From NCBI GenBank assembly GCA_029977865.1, contig JAPOKA010000005.1, forward strand, positions 1-64,000: DNA of 64,000 nt, written 5' to 3'. The DNA is from a bacterium (lineage in GTDB: Bacteria; Planctomycetota; Phycisphaerae; Phycisphaerales; SM1A02). The notes below the pieces were generated by a model that was given only the letters and a program-made list of their open reading frames with translations, did not search any database and was not told the origin of the DNA. The translations under genes and the position numbers were made by a program. Positions 1 to 8,637 of this stretch are shown here, one piece after another; within the stretch, counting starts at the first letter, position 1, and every line of letters begins with the position of its first letter.

Positions 1-247
1 GGGGCTCTGATCCCGCGATCCCGAGCGGTCGGGGCTGCTGAACCTCGGGTCAGGGCACGAGTGGCGGTCGCTCCGGGCAGCGACCGCCGGCTGCTCGTAC
101 TCGGTCCGGCGTACCACTGCGCGGTGACATTGCCCGACATCTGAGCCGCCTCGCCGCTTTCTCCGTCGGCGGTGGAAGCGGTTCTGGCTATCGATTCGAA
201 ACGACCCACCATTCCGTGGCAGTTCCGCGGAATTCAAGGAGATTCGA

Positions 248-1726
248 ATGCTGTCCAAGCAGCTCCTCTGCCTCGCCATGGCCGCATCGGGTTGCGCCTC
301 GGCTGCCGCCGAGACCCTGGTGCTCACCGCCACCCGCGACAACTCGCTGTTCGGGCCGATCGATGGCGACCTCTCCTCGGGTGGCGGACCACACATCTTC
401 GTGGGACGGACCTCCGGCAACTCGGGTGGCAACAACCTCCGGCGCGGACTGGTGCGGTTCGACGTCTCCGAGATTCCGACCGGCTCGACCATCGTCTCGG
501 CCAAGGTGCGGATGCAGATCGTGTGGCGTCCGCAGAACGCCGCCTATCCGGTCACCACCAGCCTGCATCGATGCACCGCCGACTGGGGCGAAGGCGACTC
601 GAACTCGCCCGGCGGCGCCGGCGTCCCCGCGGCGCCGGGCGACGCCACCTGGACCGATCGATTCCATCCCGACGTTGCGTGGGCGACGCCGGGCGGCGAC
701 TTCGACACCCAACCAAGCAGCGGCGTCTCCGTCATCGGAGCGGGTCCCTACATCTTCGAAGGCGATGGAGTCGCTGCCGACGTGCAGTCGTGGGTCGATG
801 GCGAACCCAACTTCGGCTGGATCCTCGTGGGCGACGAGTCCGTGCCGAGTTCCGCAGCCAGATGGGTCAGCCGGGAGAACGTGGCGCCGACCCTCCACCC
901 GATCCTGACGGTCGAATTCGAGCTTCCCGAGACGGTTCGATTTCTGCGGCCGGCCGCCGACGGCACCCTCATCGGGCCGGCATCGGACGACCTCGCATCG
1001 GGAGTCGGTTGGTCGCTGCGTTCGGGGCGAACCTCGGGAGCGTCGGGCGCAGACAACCTGCGGAGAGCCCTGCTCAAGTTCGATCTCTCGGAGATTCCAG
1101 AGGGCGCCACCGTCACCTCCGCCAATCTGCGGATGGAGGTGTGGCGACGACCGCCCGGAGGTCCCGCCGCGGTGGTTCAGCAACTCCATCGCTGCACCGC
1201 CGACTGGGGCGAAGGAGGTTCGAACTCGCCGGGCGGTGGCGGAGCGCCGGCCGAGCCCGGCGACGCGACGTGGACGGATCGCTTCTACCCCGAGGTGTCG
1301 TGGGATTCCCCCGGCGGCGACTTCGACGCGGTGCCGAGCGGCACGGTGACGGTTGAAGCGCTTGGTCCCCAGTTCTTTGCGGGCGACGGCGTACTCGCGG
1401 ACGTGCAGTCATGGATCGACGGTGCCCCCAACTTCGGATGGATCGTCATTGGCGACGAGTCCACCCCGAGGACCGCCACCGCGTGGCTCTCGCGCGAATA
1501 CTTCGAGCTGCCGAAGACCCCTCGCCTTGCGGTCGAGTTCGAACTTCCGCCATCGAATCCGTTCGACCTGACCGGCGACGGCATCGTCGGCCCCGGTGAT
1601 CTGAGCCAGCTCTTGGGTTCGTGGGGTGCGTGCGAGGATTGCCCCGCCGACTTCAATCAGGACGGCTTCGTGGACGCCTCGGACCTGGCCCAGCTCATCG
1701 GCAACTGGGACAGCCCGCGGCCGTGA
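248..1726 (+). CDS. Secreted DNRLRE-domain protein with C-terminal dockerin-like repeats
   Basis: 492 aa. An N-terminal signal peptide (about residues 1-21, ending ...ASAAA) is followed by two copies of one roughly 205-residue module (about 22-225 and 227-434). Each copy carries LRR-(A/G)-L-(V/L)-(R/K)-FD near its start, HRCTADWGEG, PGDATWTDRF, and NFGW-I-(L/V)-(V/I)-GDES near its end. This is the DNRLRE pattern, a beta-sandwich family found in secreted wall or matrix proteins. Residues about 438-489 hold two EF-hand/dockerin-like loops (DLTGDGIVGPGDL and DFNQDGFVDASDL). AAGGAG sits 6 bases before the ATG and supports this start. Function is unknown; a structural or adhesive extracellular role is inferred. 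The only downstream gene is the convergent tRNA-Cys, beyond a strong hairpin. Confidence 0.85.
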   Translation: MLSKQLLCLAMAASGCASAAAETLVLTATRDNSLFGPIDGDLSSGGGPHIFVGRTSGNSGGNNLRRGLVRFDVSEIPTGSTIVSAKVRMQIVWRPQNAAYPVTTSLHRCTADWGEGDSNSPGGAGVPAAPGDATWTDRFHPDVAWATPGGDFDTQPSSGVSVIGAGPYIFEGDGVAADVQSWVDGEPNFGWILVGDESVPSSAARWVSRENVAPTLHPILTVEFELPETVRFLRPAADGTLIGPASDDLASGVGWSLRSGRTSGASGADNLRRALLKFDLSEIPEGATVTSANLRMEVWRRPPGGPAAVVQQLHRCTADWGEGGSNSPGGGGAPAEPGDATWTDRFYPEVSWDSPGGDFDAVPSGTVTVEALGPQFFAGDGVLADVQSWIDGAPNFGWIVIGDESTPRTATAWLSREYFELPKTPRLAVEFELPPSNPFDLTGDGIVGPGDLSQLLGSWGACEDCPADFNQDGFVDASDLAQLIGNWDSPRP

Positions 1727-1780
1727 GCCGAGCCGGTCGCACGAGGGGCGCCCGCCGCGAAACCGCCGCTGCGAAACGAA

Positions 1781-1809
1781 CGCCGCCCGACTCGTCGAGT
1801 CGGGCGGTG
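1781..1809. terminator. Bidirectional stem-loop terminator
   Basis: A 13-bp inverted repeat (arms 1781-1793 and 1797-1809, one G.T pair, loop GTC) lies between the DNRLRE gene and the convergent tRNA-Cys. On the plus strand it is followed by TCTTC. On the minus strand it is followed by a T-rich GTTCGTTTCG, so it could end both transcripts. Confidence 0.65.
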
Positions 1810-1815
1810 TCTTCA

Positions 1816-1889
1816 AGGCCGAGGTGGGATTCGAACCCACGAATAACGGATTTGCAATCCGTCCCCTTAGGCCACTTGGGTACTCGGCC
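1816..1889 (-). tRNA. tRNA-Cys (anticodon GCA)
   Basis: The minus strand folds into a complete cloverleaf of 74 nt. The acceptor stem is GGCCGAG/CTCGGCC, the D arm contains AAGTGGCCTAAG, and the anticodon stem ACGGA/TCCGT encloses loop TTGCAAA with anticodon GCA. The T arm is GTGGG-TTCGAAT-CCCAC. The discriminator base is U, as expected for tRNA-Cys. The 3' CCA is not encoded. Confidence 0.95.
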
Positions 1890-1964
1890 GGGCGGAGGGG
1901 GATCTTCGCAGATCACACCCCATCGCGTCAACGATGGCGTTGCCGTGCGGGATTCCCGGCCGGA

Positions 1965-2900
1965 TCACTCCGCGCTCGCGCGGCGGCGCGACTCGATCGG
2001 AGTCGCCCGACACCCCACGAGCGTGCTGCCGCGGGGCGCCGCGCCGCTGAGGTAGGCGACTGCATCGTTGCGTCCGAGGGAGAGCACGGTGGCCTCGAGC
2101 GGCTTGCCGGTGTCGCGGTCGAGCACCGCGGCGCCTTGGGCATCGACGATCCGCAGGCGGTCACCCGACGCGAGTCCGGCGCGGCTTCCGCCGGCGATGC
2201 GGACCTCGCGGGCCGCGAGTTCCTCGATCACCTCGAGCCGCAGGCCGCGGGTCGAGGGCAGCGAGTCGATCGAAGCCATCGCGTCCTCGAGCACCTCGCG
2301 GCAGGCGCGGCCGAGCGGCGTCGACCAGAAGAGGTAGCTGCGGGCGCTCAGGCTTTCGTATCCGGCCGGGAACGAGAAGTCGCCGGGGACCTCCGAGGTG
2401 CCGTGGAGATGGTCCTCGCGGGCGAGCTCGTCGGTGTCGAGGCGAATCACCTCGAGCTCGATGGCGGCGAAGGCCTCGTCGCGTCGGCCGAAGATTCCCA
2501 CGCGTCGCAGGCTGCCGTCGGCGATGGCCTTGACGTGATGGAAGTCGGTGACGCGGCCGAGCACGAGGTAGTCGGCGTCTGGATCGGTCTCGCGGACCGA
2601 GGCGGCCATGGCGGCGCGAGTGCCGGTCGGCGCCACCGCGAGCGGCCGAACCTCGACCCGAGCCTCGTTGCGAAGCGAGCGGACGAGGGTGTCGCTCATC
2701 GCCTTGCCCAGGTCCGGCCAGCCCAGCGGATCGGCCGAGGGATTCTCGAAGGGCGCCAGGACCACCACCACCGCCGAGCCGGCGGCGAGGGTGCGGACAC
2801 CCGGGGCAGGCTCGGCAGCCGGAGCGGAGTCGTAGGTGATGCGAGGCGGCGAGCAGCCGAGGAGAACGGCCCCGGTCAGCAGGAGCAGGAAGGCGCGCAT
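1965..2900 (-). CDS. Putative outer-envelope lipoprotein, CsgG/LpoB-like fold suspected
   Basis: 311 aa. It begins MRAFLLLLTGAVLLGCSPP, a lipoprotein signal with lipobox LLGC and acylated Cys16. The central part (VVVLAPFENPSADP, then a helix MSDTLVRSLRN) resembles the beta-strand/helix opening of CsgG/LpoB/FlgO-type periplasmic proteins. The C-terminal stretch GLASGDRLRIVDAQG resembles the small beta domain that follows in CsgG-like proteins. That assignment is inference from layout, not a confident family match. The gene is divergent from the secreted protein at 2969, leaving 68 bp for both promoters. No partner gene indicates a pathway. Confidence 0.6.
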   Translation of the reverse strand: MRAFLLLLTGAVLLGCSPPRITYDSAPAAEPAPGVRTLAAGSAVVVVLAPFENPSADPLGWPDLGKAMSDTLVRSLRNEARVEVRPLAVAPTGTRAAMAASVRETDPDADYLVLGRVTDFHHVKAIADGSLRRVGIFGRRDEAFAAIELEVIRLDTDELAREDHLHGTSEVPGDFSFPAGYESLSARSYLFWSTPLGRACREVLEDAMASIDSLPSTRGLRLEVIEELAAREVRIAGGSRAGLASGDRLRIVDAQGAAVLDRDTGKPLEATVLSLGRNDAVAYLSGAAPRGSTLVGCRATPIESRRRASAE

Positions 2901-2968
2901 GCGGTCGAGATCGGATCGCGGCCGTACGCTGCTTGAGGGAATGAACGGGTGGGTAGACTCGCCTCTCG

Positions 2969-3886
2969 ATGAGTCGGCACCGACGCGACTTTCCGATCGA
3001 AACGAGCCTCCCGCGGCATGCGTGGAGGATTGCTCCTGCCGCAGCGCTTGCGCTGGGACTTGCCTGCAGCGGTGCCGATGCCGCAGTCGACGAGATCCCG
3101 CAGCAGCCGCCGGGAATCCGCCTCGCCCGTGCCGGTCGGGTGCCGCTTCTGCCTGAGGGCGTGGTGCTGACCGGGGCCGTGGGTCGGGTCGAGTTCGACG
3201 AGGTGGACTCGGTCTGGGTCTTTCGGCCCCGCGTCTCCGAGCAGGGGCTCGAACGGGCCTTGATCCTGCTGCCGGGCGAGGTGCGGGTCGATGTCGCCGA
3301 GGTCTTCGCGGACGCCGCTTCGGCCACGCCGCCTTCGGAGTTTGAGATCTTCGGTCGCGTCTTCCTTCACCGCGGTCGCAACTACCTACTTGCCTCCGGC
3401 ATCAATCGCGTCGAGCCGCCGACGGTCGCCGACGAGCCCGCAGCGGCGCCGGCCGCCGACTCGAATGCTGCCGCCACCGGCGACGATGCCTTCCTCGACG
3501 ACGACTCCGACCTTGCCGCGAGGCTCGAACGCGAACTCGAGGCCGAGATCGGTCGGGTTCCCCGCAGCGTGGCGGTCGAGCGCGACGATGCGGCGGTGGT
3601 GCCGGTGCGCGAGCGGCGGATCCATGCTCGCCGCGGTCACCTTCGCCGCGACATCCGCACCGGCACGCTGGTGTTCGTGCCCGAGGCAGATGGCACCGGA
3701 TCGCGCGATCCGCAGGCCGAGTTGCTGCCTTGCCGCATGCTCGAGCAGCTCGAGGCCTTCGCCGCACGGCCTTCGGCGCCGCCGATCGTTCGCCTGAGCG
3801 GCGTGCTGATCGAAGAGGGGCCGCGGCGCTACCTGCTGCCGACGGCCTACTCGGTGCCGAGCGAGGGACGGGGCATCTCGCCGTGA
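2969..3886 (+). CDS. Hypothetical secreted protein
   Basis: 305 aa. A long basic N-terminus leads to a hydrophobic segment (about residues 22-38) ending ADA, consistent with a Sec signal peptide. The mature part has two similar beta-rich blocks, one around RVEFDEVDSVWVFRPR and one around GTLVFVPEADGTGSRDP. A stretch containing FGRVFLHRGRNYLLAS in the first block is echoed by LSGVLIEEGPRRYLLPT near the C-terminus. Between them lies an acidic, Ala-rich linker (about residues 155-190). The internal similarity suggests a duplicated domain. I do not recognise the family. It ends 43 bp before the zinc-ribbon gene and may be cotranscribed with it. Confidence 0.6.
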   Translation: MSRHRRDFPIETSLPRHAWRIAPAAALALGLACSGADAAVDEIPQQPPGIRLARAGRVPLLPEGVVLTGAVGRVEFDEVDSVWVFRPRVSEQGLERALILLPGEVRVDVAEVFADAASATPPSEFEIFGRVFLHRGRNYLLASGINRVEPPTVADEPAAAPAADSNAAATGDDAFLDDDSDLAARLERELEAEIGRVPRSVAVERDDAAVVPVRERRIHARRGHLRRDIRTGTLVFVPEADGTGSRDPQAELLPCRMLEQLEAFAARPSAPPIVRLSGVLIEEGPRRYLLPTAYSVPSEGRGISP

Positions 3887-3929
3887 CCGTCGGGTGCGGC
3901 GACGAGGTCTCGAGTCGACGAGCAGCGCG

Positions 3930-4154
3930 ATGACCGGCGCGGGGACGCCTTCACCGCATCCGGGGAAGGCCCATCCCGATCGCACCGCCGCAGCCGCGCC
4001 GGCGGATTCGCCGCCGCAACGACCGCGCTGCCCCATGTGCGGACATCCGCTCGAGGTGGTGCTCGTCCACGGACACGGTCAGTGCCGCGTGTGCGGAGTC
4101 AACATCGATCCCTGCTGCCAGGGCGGCCCCATTCCTCCCGAGGGAATCACCTGA
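3930..4154 (+). CDS. Small zinc-ribbon protein
   Basis: 74 aa from the ATG at 3930; an in-frame start at 3894 would give 86 aa. The first half is Pro/Ala-rich and probably disordered. The second half has CPMCG, then CRVCG 18 residues later, then a CC pair in NIDPCCQGG. Two CxxC knuckles spaced like this form a zinc ribbon. Such small proteins often bind nucleic acid or partner proteins, but nothing here names a role. It is transcribed toward the cyclophilin gene at 4164, with only 9 bp between the convergent stops. Confidence 0.6.
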   Translation: MTGAGTPSPHPGKAHPDRTAAAAPADSPPQRPRCPMCGHPLEVVLVHGHGQCRVCGVNIDPCCQGGPIPPEGIT

Positions 4155-4163
4155 TCGCCGCGT

Positions 4164-4646
4164 TCAGCCTGCCGCCGCGTCGCGAGTGACCTTCACCATC
4201 CGCGGAGCGCTGCGGGGCTTGCCGGTGGCCGCGTCTGCCGGGGTGGCGCCGATCGCTCGCACCGCCTCGATCCCTTCGATCACCTTGCCGAAGGCGGTGT
4301 ACTGGCGGTCGAGATGCCGGCAGTGCTCGCGGCCGAGGCAGACGAAGAACTGGCTTCCTGCGGAGTCGGGGTGGCCCGATCGGGCCATCGACAGCACGCC
4401 CTCGTCGTGCGGACGATCGTTGAACTCGGCCTTCACCTTCCAGCCGGGTCCGCCGGTTCCGTCGCCGAGCGGACAGCCACCCTGGATGACGAAGTCCTTG
4501 AGGATGCGATGGAAGGTCAGATTGTCGTAGAAGCCGTTGTCGGCGAGCTTGAGGAAGTTCTCGACATGGCCGGGGGCGACGTCGTCCCAGAGTTCGACGC
4601 GAATGGTGCCCTGATCGGTCTCGATGGTGGCGGTTGGATAGCTCAT
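4164..4646 (-). CDS. Peptidyl-prolyl cis-trans isomerase, cyclophilin type, cytosolic
   Basis: 160 aa, the usual length of a single-domain bacterial cyclophilin. It catalyses cis-trans isomerisation of Xaa-Pro bonds. Active-site blocks are present: FHRILKDFVIQGG (catalytic Arg and Gln), SAGSQFFV, and a late LDRQYTAFGKV. No signal peptide follows the chosen start (MSYPTATIETDQ), so it should be cytosolic. The reading frame stays open upstream to 4946, but that extension has no cyclophilin similarity and overlaps the neighbouring gene in another frame. The exported paralogue starts upstream, with 67 bp between that gene's stop and this start. Confidence 0.9.
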   Translation of the reverse strand: MSYPTATIETDQGTIRVELWDDVAPGHVENFLKLADNGFYDNLTFHRILKDFVIQGGCPLGDGTGGPGWKVKAEFNDRPHDEGVLSMARSGHPDSAGSQFFVCLGREHCRHLDRQYTAFGKVIEGIEAVRAIGATPADAATGKPRSAPRMVKVTRDAAAG

Positions 4647-4713
4647 GACGTCATGGTAGAGGAAGCGTCGCGGTCGCATTCCTCGGGCGCCGCGAAGTGC
4701 CGAGGGTGACTGC

Positions 4714-5838
4714 TCAGCGGCCGGGATCGGTGGAAGTGTTCGGCACATCGGGCGGCAGCACCGAGACCGGCGAGACGCGCCGATCGGGCCGACCCTCTCC
4801 CGGAGTGCGCGGAGGTGCGGGTTGCAGGTACGCCCGCTGCAGTACCGGGGGAGTCTCGGGTCTTCCTCGCGCAGGATCTGCGATGCGCACGCCCGCCAGA
4901 TCCACGATGGTCGCGGCGCCATCGACCACCTCGCCGAACGCCGCATACTGGCCGTCGAGGCGGGCGGTGCCTGGCCGCGAGAGGCCGACGAACCACTGGC
5001 TGCCCGCCGAGTCGGGATCGTCGTCGCGGGCCATCGAGATCACCCCGAAGTCGTGCGCGAGCCGCGTCGGCTCGAACGGGATCGAGTAGCCGGGCCCGCC
5101 CTCGCCCTCGCCGGTCGGATCGCCGCCCTGAATGACGAACGGCCGGCCTTCGCGATCGAGCGGGACCACCCGGTGCACGATCGTTCCGTCGTAGAAGCCG
5201 GCCGCGGCGAGGTCGCGGAAGTTCCAGGCCGTGTTGGGTGCCTCGTCGGGTCGCAGCGCGACCACCATCGATCCGTGATCGGTCTCAAGCACCACGTCGC
5301 GTTCGGGGTAGCAGCGGAAGCCGCCGAGCGGAAGCACCGAAGCCTCCCACGCCTTCGCCGCCTCGCGGGTGGAGTCGAGAGCGGGCTCGATCACCTGATC
5401 GCCCCAGCCCACGATGCGGGTGTAGGGCGTGACACCGTCGGGCCGCATCGCGGTCGCGGTGCGGAGCGCTGGACGATCGCGCATCGGCACGATCACCCAC
5501 GCCGAGTCGACGGGCTCGCCGCCGACGACCGCCTGCAGCCACGCGGCGCGATCGAGCGCATCGATCGCCGGCATGCGCTCGCAGAGGCGGATCTCACCGG
5601 CGGTGACCGGCCCGCTGTCGGCGAGCACGGTTCCGTCGTGGTCGAGGAGGACCAGATGCAGCGACTCTCCGTCGAGAGCGGCGAGATCGCAGGTTGCGAC
5701 GAGCGGTTCGGTGATGGGGGTGTCGCGGCGAGGGATCGAAAGCGGCGACTCGTCGGGACCGGCGACGGGAGCCGCCGCCAGCGCGAAGGGAGTCAGGGCC
5801 AGCACACTCGCGACGAACGCGGCTCGATGTGGATGCAT
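4714..5838 (-). CDS. Exported cyclophilin-type peptidyl-prolyl isomerase with N-terminal extension
   Basis: 374 aa. The N-terminus MHPHRAAFVASVLALTPFAL reads as a Sec signal peptide, cleaved near ALAAAP. Residues about 30-190 form a domain I do not recognise. The cyclophilin domain follows (about 190-340) with VHRVVPLDREGRPFVIQGGD, SAGSQWFVGL and LDGQYAAFGEV. Relative to the cytosolic paralogue, an insert (PLDREGRP) separates the HR motif from the FVIQGG strand. A Pro/Arg-rich tail ends the protein. It probably assists folding of exported proteins in the periplasm. It is divergent from the fucosyltransferase at 5917. Confidence 0.85.
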   Translation of the reverse strand: MHPHRAAFVASVLALTPFALAAAPVAGPDESPLSIPRRDTPITEPLVATCDLAALDGESLHLVLLDHDGTVLADSGPVTAGEIRLCERMPAIDALDRAAWLQAVVGGEPVDSAWVIVPMRDRPALRTATAMRPDGVTPYTRIVGWGDQVIEPALDSTREAAKAWEASVLPLGGFRCYPERDVVLETDHGSMVVALRPDEAPNTAWNFRDLAAAGFYDGTIVHRVVPLDREGRPFVIQGGDPTGEGEGGPGYSIPFEPTRLAHDFGVISMARDDDPDSAGSQWFVGLSRPGTARLDGQYAAFGEVVDGAATIVDLAGVRIADPARGRPETPPVLQRAYLQPAPPRTPGEGRPDRRVSPVSVLPPDVPNTSTDPGR

Positions 5839-5916
5839 CGGCGCATTGTGACACCAAGATCGCGGGCGGGGTGCAGAGCCTGAATTCTCCGCGGCGCCCG
5901 ACGTACGATCACCGCC

Positions 5917-6921
5917 ATGCATCCGATCGTCGTGGCCGCGGCCGGCGGCATCGGCAACCAGCTCTTCCAGTTCGCGGCGGCCCGGGCCATCGCCTCTGCA
6001 ACGGGTCGGCCGATCGAGATCAGCTACCGGCGCTCGGACCGGAATCTGCTGCGACGCGGCTTTCTCGGGGTGCGGCGCTGGGCGCTGTCGCTTGGGTCCG
6101 ATGCGGATCGACGCTTCGCGCTCGCCTGCCTCGATCGTCCGCCGGACCTCGTCCGCATCCAGCGAGTTGCGGTGGAATCGACGCGGCAGGCCGACCGCCG
6201 CCGCGGATTCTCCCGCCGAGCGCTGAAGCGGGCTTCGCGAAGCGGACACCTTGCCGGCGCGGTGGTGCTGCGGAACGAGGCCGAGGTCGCGCGGCACCTC
6301 GACGATCTCGACGAGGCGTCCGATTCGATCCTGATCATCGCGGGGGCTCCGGTCATCGATCGCTTCGTGGCGCCGCAAGTCGAGGCGTTGCGGCAGGAGA
6401 TCGTGCTGCCGACCGAGACGCCCTACGTGCGCAAGTGGATCGCCTCCCGGCGACTTGGCCGGCAGCTCGTCGGCGTGCACGTGCGAAGAGGCGACTACTT
6501 CAAGCCCCGGCTCGTCGATTCGGTGGTGCACCTTTCGCCGGCCTGGTACGCAGCCGCGGCGGCTGAACTGGTCGAACGGCACGGCCCGCTCGAATTCGTC
6601 GTGGTCAGCGACGATCCCGCGTGGTGCCGGAGGCACCTGCAGCTTCCCGGCGAGACCTCGATCGCCTCCGCCGATCATCCCGAGGATCCGCTCGAAGATC
6701 TCGCGCTGCTGTCTCGCTGCGATCACCACATCGTTGCAAACAGCACCTTCAGTTGGTGGGGTGCGCGGCTCGCCCAATCCGCCGGCACCGTGGTCGCGCC
6801 CACGGAGTGGTGGCTCGATCCTCCCATCGGTCGCGAGGTGTTGCCGGAGTCCTGGATCGAGATTCCGAACACGCGAGACGGCGAACCGGCTGGACGTCGG
6901 TCCCCCGCGTTCTTCGCGTGA
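5917..6921 (+). CDS. Alpha-1,2-fucosyltransferase family (GT11)
   Basis: 334 aa. It matches GT11 enzymes, which transfer fucose from GDP-fucose onto galactose of surface glycans. Visible blocks are the N-terminal GGIGNQLFQFAAARA, the donor-binding GVHVRRGDYF (about residues 186-195), FVVVSDDPAWCRRHL, and the C-terminal ANSTFSWWGARLA. No signal peptide or membrane anchor is seen, so it should act at the cytoplasmic face. It stands alone upstream of gatB but only 2.4 kb from a leftward polysaccharide block (9291-12425), which is a plausible pathway partner. No GDP-fucose synthesis gene is in the window. Confidence 0.88.
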   Translation: MHPIVVAAAGGIGNQLFQFAAARAIASATGRPIEISYRRSDRNLLRRGFLGVRRWALSLGSDADRRFALACLDRPPDLVRIQRVAVESTRQADRRRGFSRRALKRASRSGHLAGAVVLRNEAEVARHLDDLDEASDSILIIAGAPVIDRFVAPQVEALRQEIVLPTETPYVRKWIASRRLGRQLVGVHVRRGDYFKPRLVDSVVHLSPAWYAAAAAELVERHGPLEFVVVSDDPAWCRRHLQLPGETSIASADHPEDPLEDLALLSRCDHHIVANSTFSWWGARLAQSAGTVVAPTEWWLDPPIGREVLPESWIEIPNTRDGEPAGRRSPAFFA

Positions 6922-7098
6922 CTATCGCCGACGCTGCGGATCGAATCGGGTCGATTTCGACCATGCTTCGAGCGAGTGGGGCATCTTCAAACAGGCCGAC
7001 GACAGCCTCGGTGCGGCTTCGCCGAAGGCTGTGCGCAGCGGTGCCGGTGGCGCCACCCCGGGTCGAGTCGACCGACCATTGCTTCGTATGATTCGGCG

Positions 7099-8637
7099 AT
7101 GGCCGCCAACGCGACTCCGCGCATCCGCTCGACCCGCCTGATCGTCGGGCTCGAGATCCACGTCGAGCTCGCGACACGAACGAAGATGTTCAGCCGCGCT
7201 CCCAGCCCGGCGTGTCCGGAGTTCCAGGATTCCGAGCCCAACACCCTCGTCGACCCCGTGGTCGCGGGGCTGCCGGGCGCTCTCCCGGTCATGAACCGAC
7301 GCGCCGTCGAGATGTCGGCGATGGTGGGCATGGCCCTCGGGTGCACCATCGCTCGCACCAGCCGCTGGGATCGGAAGAACTACTTCTATCCCGATCTCCC
7401 CAAGGGCTACCAGATCAGCCAGTACGACCTGCCGCTCTGCGGCGACGGCGCCATCGACATTCCCGCGGCGGCCGGCGGCACGGCGCGGATCGGCATCATC
7501 CGCGCCCACCTCGAGGAGGACACCGGCAAGCTTGGGCACGAACTGCCTGGCGGGCAGCGCTACGAGGGATCGCTGGTCGATCTCAACCGCGCCGGCACCC
7601 CGTTGCTCGAGATCGTCACCGAGCCCGACTTCGCCTGTGCCGAGGATGTGGTGACCTTCGCCCAGGAACTGCGCACGCTCTGCATGTTCCTCGGCGTCAC
7701 CGAAGGCGTGATGCAGCGCGGGCACATGCGCTTCGAACCCAACATCAACGTGGTGATCGACACCGAGGACGGGCGCGAATACCGCACGCCGGTGGTCGAG
7801 GTCAAGAACCTCAACTCCTTCCGGGCCCTCCGCGGGGCGATCGAGCACGAGGCTTCTCGTCAGGTCGAGGCCTGGCTCGCGGACGGCCGCGTCATGGGGC
7901 CCGGCGCCAAGTCGACCCGCGGCTGGGACGACGAACGCCAGGTGACCCTCTTGCAGCGAGAGAAGGAGGACGCCCACGACTACCGATACTTCCCCGACCC
8001 CGATCTCGTCGAGGTGGAGATCGACGAGGCGTGGCTCGAGGCGATCCGCGCCGAGTTGCCGGAACTTCCCATGGCTCGCCGCGAGCGGTTCGTGCGCGAG
8101 TTCGGGATGCTCGAGAAGGACGCTCGGGTGCTTGTCGGCGATCGCGAGCTCTGCCGCTTCTTCGAGTCGTGCCAGCAGCAGGCGGTGACGGCGGGCATGC
8201 CCGCACCGGAGGCCGGGGCCGGCGTCGCCAAGATCCTGCTCAATGCGGGAGCGAAGCGATCGAACGAGCGCGGCGTCGCCATCCACGAACTCGGCATCGG
8301 TCCAGCTCGTGTCGCCGGCATCGCGAAGCTGCGCGCGGACGGCGCCATCGATGCCCAGGGAGGCGATGCTCTCTTCGGCATCCTGTGCGAGCGCGACGAG
8401 GACCCCGCGGCGCTCGCGGCGGCGGAGGGCCTGATCAAGGTCCGGGACGATGCGGCGATGGACCGGTGGATCGCCGAGTCGATCGAGGCCAACGCCGCGG
8501 CGGCAGAAGATGTCCGCAGCGGCAAGCAGGCGGCGATCGGGCGGCTGGTGGGACATGTGATGAAGGCGAGCGGCGGCGCCGCCGACGCCAAGGAGGTTCG
8601 CGAGCGAATGCTCGAGCGATTGGGAGGTGGAGCGTGA
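7099..8637 (+). CDS. gatB: Aspartyl/glutamyl-tRNA(Asn/Gln) amidotransferase subunit B
   Basis: 512 aa, slightly longer than typical GatB (about 475-500). GatB holds the misacylated tRNA and the kinase step of the GatCAB transamidase, which makes Gln-tRNA(Gln) and/or Asn-tRNA(Asn). Diagnostic stretches are GLEIHVELATRTKMFSRAP, FYPDLPKGYQISQYD, DLNRAGTPLLEIVTEPD, and the C-terminal YqeY-like helical domain ending near QAAIGRLVGHVMK. The start at 7099 is the last Met before similarity begins; the upstream in-frame extension to 6976 is not family-like. gatA and gatC are not nearby. The stop overlaps the hpt start. Confidence 0.96.
   Translation: MAANATPRIRSTRLIVGLEIHVELATRTKMFSRAPSPACPEFQDSEPNTLVDPVVAGLPGALPVMNRRAVEMSAMVGMALGCTIARTSRWDRKNYFYPDLPKGYQISQYDLPLCGDGAIDIPAAAGGTARIGIIRAHLEEDTGKLGHELPGGQRYEGSLVDLNRAGTPLLEIVTEPDFACAEDVVTFAQELRTLCMFLGVTEGVMQRGHMRFEPNINVVIDTEDGREYRTPVVEVKNLNSFRALRGAIEHEASRQVEAWLADGRVMGPGAKSTRGWDDERQVTLLQREKEDAHDYRYFPDPDLVEVEIDEAWLEAIRAELPELPMARRERFVREFGMLEKDARVLVGDRELCRFFESCQQQAVTAGMPAPEAGAGVAKILLNAGAKRSNERGVAIHELGIGPARVAGIAKLRADGAIDAQGGDALFGILCERDEDPAALAAAEGLIKVRDDAAMDRWIAESIEANAAAAEDVRSGKQAAIGRLVGHVMKASGGAADAKEVRERMLERLGGGA

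Noticed and set aside
4647-4946. N-terminal extension of the cytosolic cyclophilin
   Set aside because: It overlaps the 3' part of the exported cyclophilin gene in another frame and has no cyclophilin similarity.
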